A model generated the notes under the pieces. The model saw nothing but the letters and a program-made list of their open reading frames with translations. It was not told where the DNA came from and did not search any database. DNA of 64,000 bases from assembly GCA_024128875.1 (NCBI GenBank), contig JAMYFF010000002.1, forward strand, positions 496,001-560,000, read 5' to 3'. Shown piece after piece: positions 15,924-29,155 of the stretch. Positions within the stretch are counted from its first letter, which is position 1. Every line of letters starts with the position of its first letter. Origin of the DNA: Salinilacustrithrix flava (GTDB taxonomy: Bacteria > Actinomycetota > Acidimicrobiia > Acidimicrobiales > Salinilacustritrichaceae). The translations under genes were made by a program, and so were the position numbers.

Positions 15924-16715
15924 GTGCGCCTGGCCACCTGGAACGTGAACTCGCTGAAGGCCCGACTCGAGCGCGTCGAGGCCTGGCTCGGGGAGGTGTC
16001 CCCGGACGTCCTGTGCCTCCAGGAGACCAAGATGGCCGACGACGCGTTCCCGGCGCTGGCCCTCGGCGCCCTCGGCTACGAGGGCGTGCACCACGGGCAG
16101 GGCCGCTGGAACGGCGTGGCGATCCTGTCCCGCATCGGCATCACCGACGTGGTCCACGGCTTCGCCGACGGCGGCCCGCCCGACGACGAGGCCCGGCTGC
16201 TCACCGCCCGCTGCGGCTCCGCGGTGGTGGTCACCGCCTACGTCCCCAACGGCCGCGCCGTCGGGCACGAGCAGTTCCACTACAAGCTCGCCTGGCTCGA
16301 GCGCCTCGCCGCCCACCTCGACGTCGTCGCCGACCCATCCGAGGAGGTCGTCGTCTGCGGCGACCTCAACATCGCCCCCGAGGACCGCGACGTCTGGGAC
16401 GTCGACGCCATCCACGGCGCCACCCACATCACCGACGACGAGCGAGCCCGCTTCCAGCGTCTCCTCGACTGGGGCCTGGTCGATGCGTTCCGCCGCTGCT
16501 ACCCCGACGACGACCGGCTCTTCACCTGGTGGGACTACCGGGCCGGGAACTTCCACAAGCACAAGGGGATGCGCATCGACCACGTGCTGGTGAGCGAGCC
16601 CCTGGCCGAGCGGCTGTCCTGGTCGCTCGTGGACCGCAACGCGCGCAAGGGCACCGGCCCCTCCGACCACGCGCCGCTCCTGATCGAGGTCGCAGCCGAG
16701 GCGGTGCGGTCGTGA
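15924..16715 (+). CDS. xthA: Exodeoxyribonuclease III / AP endonuclease
   Basis: 263 residues, usual size. Motifs: ATWNVNSLKARL (Asn7), CLQETKM (metal Glu), AYVPNG, CGDLNIAP (Asp/Asn), FTWWDYR, and SDHAPL with the catalytic His. It cuts abasic sites and trims 3' ends in base excision repair. GTG start. Its last codons overlap the thioesterase start (GTGA), so the two are translationally coupled. Confidence 0.96.
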   Translation: MRLATWNVNSLKARLERVEAWLGEVSPDVLCLQETKMADDAFPALALGALGYEGVHHGQGRWNGVAILSRIGITDVVHGFADGGPPDDEARLLTARCGSAVVVTAYVPNGRAVGHEQFHYKLAWLERLAAHLDVVADPSEEVVVCGDLNIAPEDRDVWDVDAIHGATHITDDERARFQRLLDWGLVDAFRRCYPDDDRLFTWWDYRAGNFHKHKGMRIDHVLVSEPLAERLSWSLVDRNARKGTGPSDHAPLLIEVAAEAVRS

Positions 16716-17455
16716 GCGAGGACGAGGTCCCCACCGCGTTCGGGCCGAACAGCCCGACGTGGCCGAGCCGGCTCGCCGAGCTGGCCACCGAGGAGCCCAC
16801 CCCGCGCCGCCGCGAGCTGCGCCGCCTGGCCGACGCCACCCGCCGGGTGCTGCACACGATGGTGATGAACGGCGCCGACGCCGACACCCTCGCCGCAGCC
16901 GCAGACGCGCTGGAGGCCGTCGCCGACGACCTCCAGCACCACGCCCAGCCGAGCCAGTCGATCTACGAGGGCTTCGGGGAGGCGGCGACCAGCGGCAACC
17001 CGCACGGCTTCTTCGACCACAGCCCGATGCTCGGCGTGGCCAACCCGATCGCCCCGCCCATCGTCCTGCGCGGTGTCGACGAGCGCACCATGGAGGGCAC
17101 CGCCACCTTCGGCCCCGCCTACGAGGGACCGCCCGGGTGCGTGCACGGCGGTTACATCGCGGCCGCGTTCGACGAGGTCCTCGGCGCCGTGCAATCGCTG
17201 TCGGGGCAGCCGGGCATGACGGGCACGCTCGTCGTGCGCTACCGCTCCCCCACGCCGCTGCACGAGCCGCTGCGCTTCACCGGCCGCTTCGAAGGTGTCG
17301 AGGGGCGCAAGATCCTCACCACCGGCACGCTCCACGCCGGCGATCGGCTCTGTGCCGAATCGGAGGGGACCTTCATCTCCGTGGACTTCGACCGGATGGC
17401 CGAGCTGCGATCGCGGCGGGCCGAACAGCAGGCCCGCCGCGACGACCAGACCTGA
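16712..17455 (+). CDS. PaaI-like hotdog acyl-CoA thioesterase
   Basis: 247 residues. An N-terminal helical extension (~1-85, containing [12 protein letters not shown]) precedes a single hotdog domain with the 4HBT/PaaI motif [20 protein letters not shown], where His-Gly-Gly and the following Asp/Glu align with the catalytic site of THEM4-like thioesterases. It probably hydrolyses acyl-CoAs. GTG start overlapping xthA; ends one base before the convergent NYN-S1 gene without an obvious terminator. Confidence 0.88.
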   Translation: MSEDEVPTAFGPNSPTWPSRLAELATEEPTPRRRELRRLADATRRVLHTMVMNGADADTLAAAADALEAVADDLQHHAQPSQSIYEGFGEAATSGNPHGFFDHSPMLGVANPIAPPIVLRGVDERTMEGTATFGPAYEGPPGCVHGGYIAAAFDEVLGAVQSLSGQPGMTGTLVVRYRSPTPLHEPLRFTGRFEGVEGRKILTTGTLHAGDRLCAESEGTFISVDFDRMAELRSRRAEQQARRDDQT

Positions 17456-17456
17456 C

Positions 17457-19061
17457 CTAGGAGCGCTTCGTGGCCCGCTTCGCGGCCTTCTTGGCGGGCG
17501 ACTTCTTCGCCGCAGCCTTCTTCGTCGTGGCCTTCTTGGCCGGCGCCTTCTTGGCTGCAGCCTTCTTGGCCGGCGCCTTCTTCGCCGTCGACTTCTTCGC
17601 CGCAGCCTTCTTCGTCGTGGCCTTCTTGGCCGGCGCCTTCTTCGCCGTCGACTTCTTGGCCGCAGCCTTCTTCGTCGTGGCCTTCTTGGCCGGCGCCTTC
17701 TTCGCCGTCGACTTCTTCGTCGCCGCCTTCTTGGCGGGCGTCGCCTTCTTCTTGGTCGCGGCCTTCTTGGCCGCAGCCTTCTTCTTGCTCGCTGCCTTCT
17801 TGGTCGCCATGGCTGACGTCGCCTTCCTGTCCGTTGCCTTCTGGTCCGGTGCTGGCTTCTTCGCCGCAGCCCGTGCCCGGGTGCTCGATGCGGCCTTCTT
17901 CGCTGGTGCGGCCGCCTCTGCCGCGGCAGCCGCTTCGGCGGCCTCGGCATCGGCTTGCTGCTGGGCACGGAGCTTGCGGCGCTGGGAGACCGACAGCTTG
18001 CGATCCCCCTCCTCCGGCGGCCGAGCCGGCGCTGCCGCCGGGGCTGCCTCGCGGGCGGGTGCGTCGTCGGTGGCGGCGTCCTCGACGGCCGGCGCTTCGG
18101 CGTCGGGCGCGTCTTCGTCGGACACGTCGTCATCCGACGCGTCGAGCGCCATGCCGGGCATGGCGAGGTCGATGCCACGGCGTGGGGTGTCGATGGCCTT
18201 GACCACGAACTCGCGGGTCTCACCCAGCTCGAGGACCTCGCGCGCGCTTCGAGGTGGCGGGTCGGAGATGGACTTCAGCGAGATGTAGGCGCGGGTGCCG
18301 TCGCAGAGGACGTAGGCACCGTGGCTGGCGAACTGCTCGACCTCGGCCTCGATCACCGAGCCCACCGGGTGGGCGCCGACGAACTCGATGAAGGGCAGCG
18401 GCTCGTTGTAGGGCTCGGGCTCCTTGCCCCCGCGCTTGCGCCCGGCGGGCTCGTCGGCCTTGGCCTTGGCCTTGGTCCGCCCGGATGACTTCGCCGACTT
18501 GGACGACGACTTCGACCGCGACGACTTGGACGACTTCGAGGAGGACTTCGACGGGCGCTTGGACGCGGGCGTCTTCGTCTCGGCGGCCTTGGAGCCGCGG
18601 CGCTTGCGCTTCGCGTCGGACACGGCGCGGCGGCTGGTGGGCCCGCGCACCGGCGAGCGGGCGAGGAAGATCCACCCGACGCCGGGGACGTGCTTGCCAC
18701 CCAGCAGGCGGCCCTCCTGGAAGAGCCAGTCGTAGGTGCCGTGGAACTCCTGGAAGGAGTCGTTGGACAAGATGATGGCGTCGGCGCGGTCGGCGACCTC
18801 GAGGATGAAGGCGTCACCGCGACCGATCACACCCGCGGGGGGCGTGATGATCTGGCCGCTGTTGACCTTCTCTTCGTACTGGTCGCGCTCGGAGGCGTCG
18901 ATGCGGTGCCCGAAGGTGGCATCGACGATGACCGTCACGTTGGCGTGGTCGAACTCGGCGGTCACCGCGTCCACGGCCTCCAGCAGCTGCTGGAGGCTCG
19001 GGAGGGATCGACCCTCGGTTGCGATGTTGGATCCGTCGACGACGAGATGCGTGGTTGGCAA
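17457..19061 (-). CDS. NYN (Zc3h12a-like) ribonuclease domain - S1 domain - histone H1-like tail
   Basis: 534 residues if the TTG at 19061 starts it; there is no better in-frame start before the domain. Residues ~3-150: PIN/NYN domain of the Zc3h12a class ([49 protein letters not shown]), with the acidic D...D...D metal residues of this nuclease fold. ~150-225: Ser/Lys-rich linker. ~230-310: S1-type RNA-binding domain ([28 protein letters not shown]). ~310-410: acidic then Ala-rich segment. ~415-534: [15 protein letters not shown] repeats as in bacterial H1-like proteins. Likely an RNA-cleaving or RNA-binding nucleoid-associated protein. Confidence is high for the domains and low for the role. 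Confidence 0.85.
   Translation of the reverse strand: MPTTHLVVDGSNIATEGRSLPSLQQLLEAVDAVTAEFDHANVTVIVDATFGHRIDASERDQYEEKVNSGQIITPPAGVIGRGDAFILEVADRADAIILSNDSFQEFHGTYDWLFQEGRLLGGKHVPGVGWIFLARSPVRGPTSRRAVSDAKRKRRGSKAAETKTPASKRPSKSSSKSSKSSRSKSSSKSAKSSGRTKAKAKADEPAGRKRGGKEPEPYNEPLPFIEFVGAHPVGSVIEAEVEQFASHGAYVLCDGTRAYISLKSISDPPPRSAREVLELGETREFVVKAIDTPRRGIDLAMPGMALDASDDDVSDEDAPDAEAPAVEDAATDDAPAREAAPAAAPARPPEEGDRKLSVSQRRKLRAQQQADAEAAEAAAAAEAAAPAKKAASSTRARAAAKKPAPDQKATDRKATSAMATKKAASKKKAAAKKAATKKKATPAKKAATKKSTAKKAPAKKATTKKAAAKKSTAKKAPAKKATTKKAAAKKSTAKKAPAKKAAAKKAPAKKATTKKAAAKKSPAKKAAKRATKRS
17500..17730. repeat. 60-bp tandem repeat coding the Lys/Ala tail
   Basis: Copies at 17581-17640 and 17641-17700 differ at two bases; flanking copies at 17521 and 17701 are diverged. 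Each unit is four 15-base sub-repeats (five residues each ending KK). Copy number is likely to vary between strains. Confidence 0.85.
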
Positions 19062-19125
19062 AGTGGGACGCAGCAGGTTCGGTGGTGCAGGGCCCGCAGC
19101 TGCGATGCCGGACCCGCTCGACGTG

Positions 19126-19131
19126 ACCCTA
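19126..19131 (-). promoter_or_regulatory. Possible -10 box of the NYN-S1 gene
   Basis: TAGGGT on the minus strand, about 65 bases upstream of the TTG. If used, the transcript has a leader, unlike most neighbours. Confidence 0.3.
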
Positions 19132-19193
19132 CTGGCGGGACGCCCGCCATCCGCGGAGCACCACCATCTCGACGTCGTGGTAGGAACGCCGCC

Positions 19194-19850
19194 GTGCCCG
19201 ACGCCGCCCCTCAGATCACCGCCGCGCTCTTCGACTTCGGAGGCGTGATCCTGTCCAGCCCCTTCGACGCGTTCGCCGACTACGAGCGCGAGCACGGCCT
19301 GCCCGACGGGTTCATCCGCGGCCTCAACGCCACGAACCCAGACGACAACGCCTGGGCGAAGATGGAGCGCAACGACGTCACCATCCCAGAGTTCTGCGCG
19401 CTGTTCGAGGCCGAGGCCCGGGCTGCGGGCGGCGAGCTGGACGCCGCCGCCGTGCTCGCCCGCCTGCGCGGCCAGATCCGACCGGCGATGGTGGAGGCGG
19501 TGCGCCGGTGCAAGGCGCGCCTCAAGACGGCGTGCCTCACCAACAACTTCGTGGCGCCCGATGCCAGCCACCCCGAGGGACGCATGGACCCCGAGAGCTT
19601 CGACGGCGTGATGGACCTGTTCGACGTCGTCGTCGAGTCGTCCAAGGCCGGGTGCCGCAAGCCCGACCCCCGCTTCTACGAGATCGCCTGCGAGGAGCTC
19701 GGCATCGAACCGGCCGAAGCCGTCTTCCTCGACGACCTCGGCATCAACCTCAAGCCGGCCAAGGCCATGGGGATGACGACCATCAAGGTCATCGATCCGG
19801 ACGAGGCCATCGCCGAGCTCGAGCGCGTGGTCGGCTTCCCCCTCCGCTGA
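19194..19850 (+). CDS. HAD-IA family hydrolase (ACAD10/epoxide-hydrolase-N-terminal-like)
   Basis: 218 residues. HAD motif [13 protein letters not shown] has the nucleophile Asp, but the usual Asp two residues on is Gly (D-F-G), as in a HAD-IA subgroup near the N-terminal domain of ACAD10 and soluble epoxide hydrolase. Motif II CLTNNF, Lys in [14 protein letters not shown], and motif [19 protein letters not shown] are present. A phosphatase or dehalogenase-type reaction is possible; the missing second Asp weakens a phosphatase call. GTG start seven bases after TAGGAA. Confidence 0.88.
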   Translation: MPDAAPQITAALFDFGGVILSSPFDAFADYEREHGLPDGFIRGLNATNPDDNAWAKMERNDVTIPEFCALFEAEARAAGGELDAAAVLARLRGQIRPAMVEAVRRCKARLKTACLTNNFVAPDASHPEGRMDPESFDGVMDLFDVVVESSKAGCRKPDPRFYEIACEELGIEPAEAVFLDDLGINLKPAKAMGMTTIKVIDPDEAIAELERVVGFPLR

Positions 19851-19863
19851 GAGGAACGACCGA

Positions 19864-19869
19864 TATCGT
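19864..19869 (+). promoter_or_regulatory. -10 box of leaderless rsbQ-rsbP transcript
   Basis: TATCGT, seven bases before GTG 19877. Confidence 0.55.
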
Positions 19870-19876
19870 CCGGGGC

Positions 19877-20686
19877 GTGACCATCCGCACGCGCCACAAC
19901 GTCCACGTCAGCGGTCCCGACGACGGCCAGCCGATGGTGTTCGCGCACGGCTTCGGCTGCGACCAGGCGATGTGGCGCCACGTCGCCCCCCGGTTCGCCG
20001 ACCGCTACCAGGTGGTGCTGTTCGACCACGCCGGCGCCGGTGGCGCCGACCCAGCCGCCTACGACGCCGAGCGCCACGCCCGCCTCGAGGGGTACGCGAC
20101 GGACGTCGTCGCGCTGCTCGAGGGCCTCGACCTGCGCGACGTCGTGTTCGTCGGCCACAGCGTCAGCGCGATGATCGGCGCCCTGGCCTCCGCCGAGGTG
20201 CCCGAGCGCTTCGCGCACCTCGTGATGGTCGGCCCCTCACCTCGCTACCTCGACGACCCCGAGACCGGCTACGTCGGAGGCTTCGTGCGGGAGGACATCG
20301 ACGGCCTGCTCGAATCCCTCGGGTCCAACTACCTCGGCTGGTCGGCCGCGATGGCACCGGCGATCGTCGGCAACGCCGACCGTCCCGAGCTGGGATCCGA
20401 GCTCACCGAGAGCTTCTGCCGGGCGGACCCCGAGATCCAGCGCCGCTTCGCCACGGCCACGTTCCTCGCCGACAACCGGGCCGACCTCGCCCGGGTCAGC
20501 ACCCCGACGCTCGTGCTGCAGTGCCAGGACGACATCATCGCCCCCGATGCCGTCGGCGAGTACGTCCACCGTCACCTCTCCGACAGCGAGCTCGTCCGCA
20601 TGGCGGCAACCGGGCACTGCCCGAACCTCAGCGCTCCCGAGGAGACCGCCGCGGCGATCGACTCCTACCTGCGCGCCCGTCGATGA
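19877..20686 (+). CDS. rsbQ: RsbQ-type alpha/beta hydrolase (energy-stress cofactor)
   Basis: 269 residues, the length of B. subtilis RsbQ. Strong family match: [43 protein letters not shown] (nucleophile Ser), [30 protein letters not shown] (Asp), [13 protein letters not shown] (His). RsbQ makes or delivers a small hydrophobic ligand needed by the PAS domain of RsbP; the family also resembles KAI2/D14 receptors. It is followed immediately by an RsbP-like phosphatase in the same order as in Bacillus, so the pair works as one module. Confidence 0.93.
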   Translation: MTIRTRHNVHVSGPDDGQPMVFAHGFGCDQAMWRHVAPRFADRYQVVLFDHAGAGGADPAAYDAERHARLEGYATDVVALLEGLDLRDVVFVGHSVSAMIGALASAEVPERFAHLVMVGPSPRYLDDPETGYVGGFVREDIDGLLESLGSNYLGWSAAMAPAIVGNADRPELGSELTESFCRADPEIQRRFATATFLADNRADLARVSTPTLVLQCQDDIIAPDAVGEYVHRHLSDSELVRMAATGHCPNLSAPEETAAAIDSYLRARR

Positions 20687-20693
20687 CGGGCCG

Positions 20694-21904
20694 GTGACCG
20701 GGCCGATGTCGGCACCAGGAGCCGAACCGACCGAGGGCTACGTCCGCGCCCTGATCGAGGACGACCCGCTCGAGCTCTACGAGACAGCGCCCTGCGGCTA
20801 CCTCTCCGCCGAGGAGGACGGCCAGATCGTCAAGGTGAACCGCACCTTCTGCGATTGGACCGGCTTCCGGGCCGAGGACCTCGTCGGCCGCCGGTTCCAG
20901 ACGCTGCTCGCCGTCGGCGACCGCATCTTCTACGAGACCCACTTCGCCCCGTCGCTGTCGCTGCAGGGGACCGTCCGGGAGATCGCAGCCGATGTGGTGT
21001 GCGGTGACGGCCGACGCCTCCCCGTGCTGATCAACGCCGTGCGGGCGGAGGGCCCGCACGGGATGCTCCGCACGCGCATCGCCGTCTTCGATGCCCGGGA
21101 GCGACGCGCCTACGAGCGCGAGCTGCTGGCCGAGCGGGAGCGCTCCGAGCGGGCCGCCCAGGAGGCCAGGACGCTCGCCGAGACCCTCCAGCGCACGCTC
21201 CTCCCCGCGTCGATGCCGACCATCGCCGGCATCGACGTCGGCGCGGCCTACCGCCCGGCGGGCGACGGGACGGTCGTGGGCGGCGACTTCTACGACGTGT
21301 TCCAGCTCGACGATCGGGCCTGGGGCGTGAGCCTCGGCGACGTCTGCGGCAAGGGCCCGGGCGCGGCGATCATCACCGCGCTGGCCCGGCACACGATCCG
21401 GGCGCTCGCCGTCCACACCGCGTCGACGAGCTCCGTGCTGGAGGGCCTGCACCAGGCCATCCTCCGCAGCCCCGACACCGACGGCTTCTGCACGGCGCTG
21501 TTCCTCACCGCCAGCGCCGGTGCCGCCGGCGAGGTGCACCTCCGCATGTCCGCGGGCGGCCACCACCTCCCGCTCCTGGTCGGCACGGACGGCACCGTCT
21601 CGGAGGTGGGCCGCCGCGGCCACCTCCTCGGCATGCTCGAGCCGCTGCGCCTGCACGAGGCCGAGGCCACGATCGCCCCGGGCGAGTCGCTGGTGCTGTT
21701 CACCGACGGCGTGATCGAGGCCCGGCGGGGCGAGGAGCTCTACGGCGAGCAGCGCCTCCGCGAGCTGCTCGGCGACCTCCGCGACGCGGGCGCGCAGGCG
21801 CTCGCCGATGCGGTCACGGCCGACGCGGTCGACTTCCAGGGCGGCGAGCGGACGCGCGACGACATCGCGGTCGTGGTCCTGCGGGGCGCGGAGCGCCCCC
21901 CGGC

Positions 21905-21911
<7 letters not shown>
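20694..21911 (+). CDS. rsbP: RsbP-like PAS-PP2C (SpoIIE-type) serine phosphatase
   Basis: 405 residues. PAS domain ~20-140 (ETAPCGYLSAEEDGQIVKVN, FCDWTGF), coiled-coil linker ~140-175 (ERELLAERERSERAAQEA), then the PP2C/SpoIIE domain with GGDFYDV, SLGDVCGKGPGAA, SAGGHHLPLL, LFTDGVIEA and RDDIAVVVL, all metal-binding Asp present. RsbP dephosphorylates an anti-anti-sigma factor (RsbV-like) under energy stress. No RsbV, RsbW or sigma-B lies in the window. GTG start; an ATG four codons on is an alternative. Its stop overlaps the convergent kgd stop. Confidence 0.9.
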
Positions 21912-25528
<3,617 letters not shown>

Positions 25529-25534
25529 CTGGCG

Positions 25535-25540
25535 AGCGTA
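25535..25540 (-). promoter_or_regulatory. -10 box of leaderless kgd transcript
   Basis: TACGCT on the minus strand, six bases before GTG 25528, in the 52-base gap behind the BTAD regulator. Confidence 0.5.
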
Positions 25541-25580
25541 CCGCCGGTCCCCGGCGGCGCCGTTGCCCAGGACCGCCGGA

Positions 25581-28500
25581 TCAGCCCGCGGAGGCCAGCG
25601 ACCGGCACCGCTCGGCGTCGAGCGGGTGGCCGGCGGCCGCGAAGCCCGACACCGCCCGAGCGAAGTGCTGCTTCGCCAGCCCGGGGTCGCCGGCAGCGAG
25701 GCGAACGTGCCCGCGGACCTCCTCGTGGGCTGCGTGCCATGCAGGCAGACGCATGACGACCTGGGCGAGCCATGCGCTCGCCTCCTCGTACCGGAGGGCG
25801 CGATCGAGCTCACCGGCGGTGGCACACGCGATGGCTGCGGGCACGGCGAAGGTGATCCGGCACCCCGGGCAGGTCTCGAGCTGGCCCTGCACCGCGCTCT
25901 CGGCCTCGTCGACGGCCGCCAGCGCGGCCTCGGGGTCGCTCCCGGCCAGCGTGACCCGGGTCCCGTAGATCCGGTCGAGCAGGTGGAAGCCGATGTCGGT
26001 CACGCGAGCCAGGTCCAGGGCCTCGTCGAGGATCTGCGCCGCCTCGAGTGGCCGGCCGCGGTGGTGGGCGACCTCGGCCAGGCGCTGCAGGGCGTGGGCC
26101 TCGCCGACCGCTCCCCCGATGGCCCGGTGCAGCCGCGCCCCCTCCGCGAGGTCGCCCGCCGCGTCGTCGATGCGCCCGGCGTGCAGCTCGGCCTCGCCCC
26201 GGAGGTTCATGGCGAAGGCGTGGCCGCGCATCGCCCCCAGCCGCAGCGCCTCGTCGGCGAGCGCGTCTGCGAACGCGATGACCTCGTCGTAGGGACGGGC
26301 GCCGTAGAGGAAGCGCTGGGTCATGCAGAGGTGGCCGTCGAAGACCCGCACGGCGAGGTGAGGCACGTGCGCGGTGTCCCGCAGGTCGGCGAGGACGGAG
26401 TCGTGCAGCTCCCCTCGGGCGTGGGCGGCGGCGGCCTGCGCCCACGACGCGATGACGATCGATGCCGTGTCCCCGGTCTGCAGGGCGAGGCGCCGGCTCT
26501 CCGCCGCCTTCGCGGTGCCGAACGCCGGGTCGGCGAAGCCGAGCGCGGCTGCACCGGCGTAGGTGAGGGCCTCGCTCAGGCGGCCGACCACCGAGGTCGG
26601 GCTGGCGCCGGCGATCGCCTCCAGCCCACCGGCGGGATCTCCCTGCTTGATCTGGGCGAGGGCCCGCATGGCCATGAGGTCGTGGGCCGTCACCGGCTCG
26701 GCTGCGGCGATGGCGGCGTCGTAGGCGCGCAGCGCTCGGGGGTCGCCCATCATGTCGAGGGACTGGGCTTCGATGCGCAGCGCCGAGGCGTTCGCGGGAT
26801 CGTGGGCGAGCACCGGCTCGACGTGGCGTCGCGCATCGGCGAAGGCGCCGAGGGCCACCGCACGCTCGGCCGCGGCGAGCGAGGGATCCACGGCCTCGGC
26901 GGGGCGCTCGCCGGCGAGCCAGTGCCGGGCCACGGCCGCCGGAGCGGCACCGCTGTCGGCCAGCGCGGCCGCCGCCCGACGGTGGACCTCGAGGCGGCGG
27001 TGCGGGGGGAGCTGGCCGGCCAGCGCGCTGCGGACCAGCTCGTGGGCGAAGCGGTAGCGGTCGCCCACGACCACGAGCACGCCGGCATCGAGCGCGGTGT
27101 CGAGGAGGTCGTGCAGCTCCGGTTCGGGGCCGGCGAACAGGGCGAGCGCCGTGGACTGGTCCAGGTCGCCGCCGCCGAGGGCGAGCCGCCGCAACCCGTC
27201 GACGTCAGCCTCGGCGAGATCGGCGAGGCGTGCCGTCATCGCGGCACCGACCGTGGCCACCGCGTCCGCGTCCTGGCCGGCGATTCGGGCAAGCTCCACC
27301 AGGATGAAGGGGTTCCCCGCCGCCTCGTCCCGGAGCCGGAGGCGGGTCGGCTCTGCCAGGTGCGGCGCGACCGCCCGGAGCAGCTCGTCGGCCTGGCGGT
27401 CCCCCAGCGGTCGCAGCTCCAGCTCGTGGCACCGACCGGCCCGGTCGAGCCGCCGCAGCACCTTGGCCAGCGACGCGTTGGCGGGCGCGTCGCGGCGCGC
27501 GAGCACCACGACGACATCCCGCACCGAGGCCGCGATGTGCCCCACCACGTCGATCGTCGCCTCGTCGGCCAGGTGGGCGTCGTCGACGACCAGCACGGCC
27601 GGCCCGCCAGCGACTGCCCGGAGGAGCTGCTGCACGGCCCCGACGACCTGGTGCCGGGAGAGCGGCCCCTCGGTCGGTCGGCCACCGAGGCCGGGAACCA
27701 GCGCGCCGAGGACCGCTGCGGCGTTGCCGGCGAGCTGCGGCAGCACGTCCCGGTCGTCCACGAGCAGCTCCTCCAGCAGCGGCAGCAGGGGCCCGTAGGG
27801 CTGGGCACCCCCGTCGGCGGTGGCCCAGAAGCACCGCCAGCCGGCCTCGGTGGCGAGCTCCCCCAGCTCCTGGCAGATGGTCGTCTTCCCCGATCCGGCG
27901 CCCCCGTGCACGACGACGGCTCCCCCGCGCCGGTCGGCGGCCGACCGCATCGCACCTTCGAGCACGGCGAGCTCGGCGTCGCGGCCGATGCACGCCACCG
28001 CATCGCTCCGGGAGCCGCTCGCCAGGCAGCGCTCGTGGAGGGTCCGAGACCGGTCGTCGGGCGCGACGCCGAGCTCGGAGGCGAGCGAGCGGCGGAGTGC
28101 GGCGTACCACCGCAGTGCCTCGGCGCGGGAGCCACGACGGAGGGCCGCCTCCATCAGCTCCTGGTGCGCCGGCTCGTCGGTGGGCTCCAGGGCCACGACA
28201 TCGGCCCACCGCCCCGCGGCGCGGAGCAGGTCGAGCCGGAGCGCGCGGACGCTGCGCCGGCGGTGCTCGGCCCAGTCCTCGTAGCGAGCGACGGGGAGGA
28301 GCTCACCACCGCACGAGTCGGCGGCGGCGGCACACTCCTCCGGATCGGCGGCCGCGAGCGCGTCACCGCCGGCGACCTCGAAGGCGTCGACGTCGACCAG
28401 CACCTCTCGGTCGGGGAAGAGCGCGACGGTCCCGCCTCGGAGCACGACCGCGTCGGCCTCACCGAGCACCTGGCGGGCGTGGTGCGCCGCCTTCCGCAGG

Positions 28501-28727
28501 TTGTTGGCGGCGGCGTCGGGCGACAGGTGCGGCCACAGCGCGTCGCACACCTCGTCGCGGAGGAGCTGGCGACGTTCCGAGAGCGCGAGCAGCTGCACCA
28601 GCTCGGCCGAGCGGCGGCTCGGCCAGTCCCCCTCCTCCACGAGCACGTCGTCGGCGGCGACGCAGAAGCGGCCGAGGACCTCGATGCGCACCGCTGCTGC
28701 GGTCACCGACCCGTCGGCTGCAGCCAC
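25581..28727 (-). CDS. BTAD-STAND-TPR transcriptional regulator (AfsR/SARP-like)
   Basis: 1048 residues. ~10-95: winged-helix domain of the OmpR/SARP type (IEVLGRFCVAADDVLVEE, RRSAELVQLLAL, DEVCDALWPHLSPDAAANNLRKAAHHAR). ~100-240: BTAD. ~245-420: AAA/STAND ATPase with Walker A HGGAGSGKTT and Walker B VLVVDDAHLAD. ~480-1048: helical TPR-like repeats, no terminal LuxR HTH. Such proteins integrate a signal through the repeat/ATPase part and activate nearby or secondary-metabolism genes. Its target is unknown; kgd downstream has its own promoter. Confidence 0.9.
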   Translation of the reverse strand: MAAADGSVTAAAVRIEVLGRFCVAADDVLVEEGDWPSRRSAELVQLLALSERRQLLRDEVCDALWPHLSPDAAANNLRKAAHHARQVLGEADAVVLRGGTVALFPDREVLVDVDAFEVAGGDALAAADPEECAAAADSCGGELLPVARYEDWAEHRRRSVRALRLDLLRAAGRWADVVALEPTDEPAHQELMEAALRRGSRAEALRWYAALRRSLASELGVAPDDRSRTLHERCLASGSRSDAVACIGRDAELAVLEGAMRSAADRRGGAVVVHGGAGSGKTTICQELGELATEAGWRCFWATADGGAQPYGPLLPLLEELLVDDRDVLPQLAGNAAAVLGALVPGLGGRPTEGPLSRHQVVGAVQQLLRAVAGGPAVLVVDDAHLADEATIDVVGHIAASVRDVVVVLARRDAPANASLAKVLRRLDRAGRCHELELRPLGDRQADELLRAVAPHLAEPTRLRLRDEAAGNPFILVELARIAGQDADAVATVGAAMTARLADLAEADVDGLRRLALGGGDLDQSTALALFAGPEPELHDLLDTALDAGVLVVVGDRYRFAHELVRSALAGQLPPHRRLEVHRRAAAALADSGAAPAAVARHWLAGERPAEAVDPSLAAAERAVALGAFADARRHVEPVLAHDPANASALRIEAQSLDMMGDPRALRAYDAAIAAAEPVTAHDLMAMRALAQIKQGDPAGGLEAIAGASPTSVVGRLSEALTYAGAAALGFADPAFGTAKAAESRRLALQTGDTASIVIASWAQAAAAHARGELHDSVLADLRDTAHVPHLAVRVFDGHLCMTQRFLYGARPYDEVIAFADALADEALRLGAMRGHAFAMNLRGEAELHAGRIDDAAGDLAEGARLHRAIGGAVGEAHALQRLAEVAHHRGRPLEAAQILDEALDLARVTDIGFHLLDRIYGTRVTLAGSDPEAALAAVDEAESAVQGQLETCPGCRITFAVPAAIACATAGELDRALRYEEASAWLAQVVMRLPAWHAAHEEVRGHVRLAAGDPGLAKQHFARAVSGFAAAGHPLDAERCRSLASAG

Positions 28728-28733
28728 GCTGTC

Positions 28734-28739
28734 ACCCTA
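28734..28739 (-). promoter_or_regulatory. -10 box of leaderless BTAD-regulator transcript
   Basis: TAGGGT on the minus strand, six bases before GTG 28727. Confidence 0.5.
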
Positions 28740-28755
28740 CGCCTCGTCCGCCGGA

Positions 28756-29124
28756 TCAGAGCCGGACGACGTCGCCCTTCATGGAGTAGAGGATGTGGAG
28801 GACCTCCGCCTGCTCACGCTCCCCGACGCCGAGCGACCCCATGGCGGCGATCGCATCGTCGAGCACGGCGACGAACTCGGCATCGTCGATGTTCATCCCG
28901 GTGTGCACGTCGGCGAGCGGACGCCCCTCGTAGGTCGGCACGCCGGACAGGCCCGTGCAGAAGAACTCGGTTGCGCCGTCCACCAGCTGCTCACGGTCCA
29001 TGGAGCCGTTGGCGTAGCGGGTGGCGATGAGCGGGTTCTGCAGGTGGTTCTCCAGCAGTCGCTCGGCCATCGCCCGGATGCCGTCGCGACCGCCGAGGCG
29101 CTCGAAGAGTGGGATCTGTTCCAT
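28756..29124 (-). CDS. Truncated haemoglobin, group I type
   Basis: 122 residues. Two-on-two globin: LFERLGGRDGIRAMAERLLENHLQNPLIATRYAN (helices A-B/E), EFFCTGLSGVPTYEGRPLADVHTGMNI with the proximal F8 His in DVHTGM, then DAEFVAVLDDAIAAM. Such globins bind O2 and detoxify NO. The ATG follows AAGGAG by six bases, a rare clear SD in this window. It is second in a two-gene operon behind a degenerate methyltransferase, 31 bases downstream of its stop. Confidence 0.92.
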   Translation of the reverse strand: MEQIPLFERLGGRDGIRAMAERLLENHLQNPLIATRYANGSMDREQLVDGATEFFCTGLSGVPTYEGRPLADVHTGMNIDDAEFVAVLDDAIAAMGSLGVGEREQAEVLHILYSMKGDVVRL

Positions 29125-29130
29125 GAGGTG

Positions 29131-29136
29131 CTCCTT
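29131..29136 (-). promoter_or_regulatory. Shine-Dalgarno of truncated haemoglobin gene
   Basis: AAGGAG on the minus strand, six bases before ATG 29124. It confirms the start and shows the gene is translated from within a longer mRNA. Confidence 0.7.
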
Positions 29137-29155
29137 GTGTGTGGGTGGTTCGGGA

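Noticed and set aside
17500..17730. Regular repeats resembling a CRISPR array
   Set aside because: The repeats are coding, contiguous without spacers, and follow codon-level sub-repeats of 15 bases.
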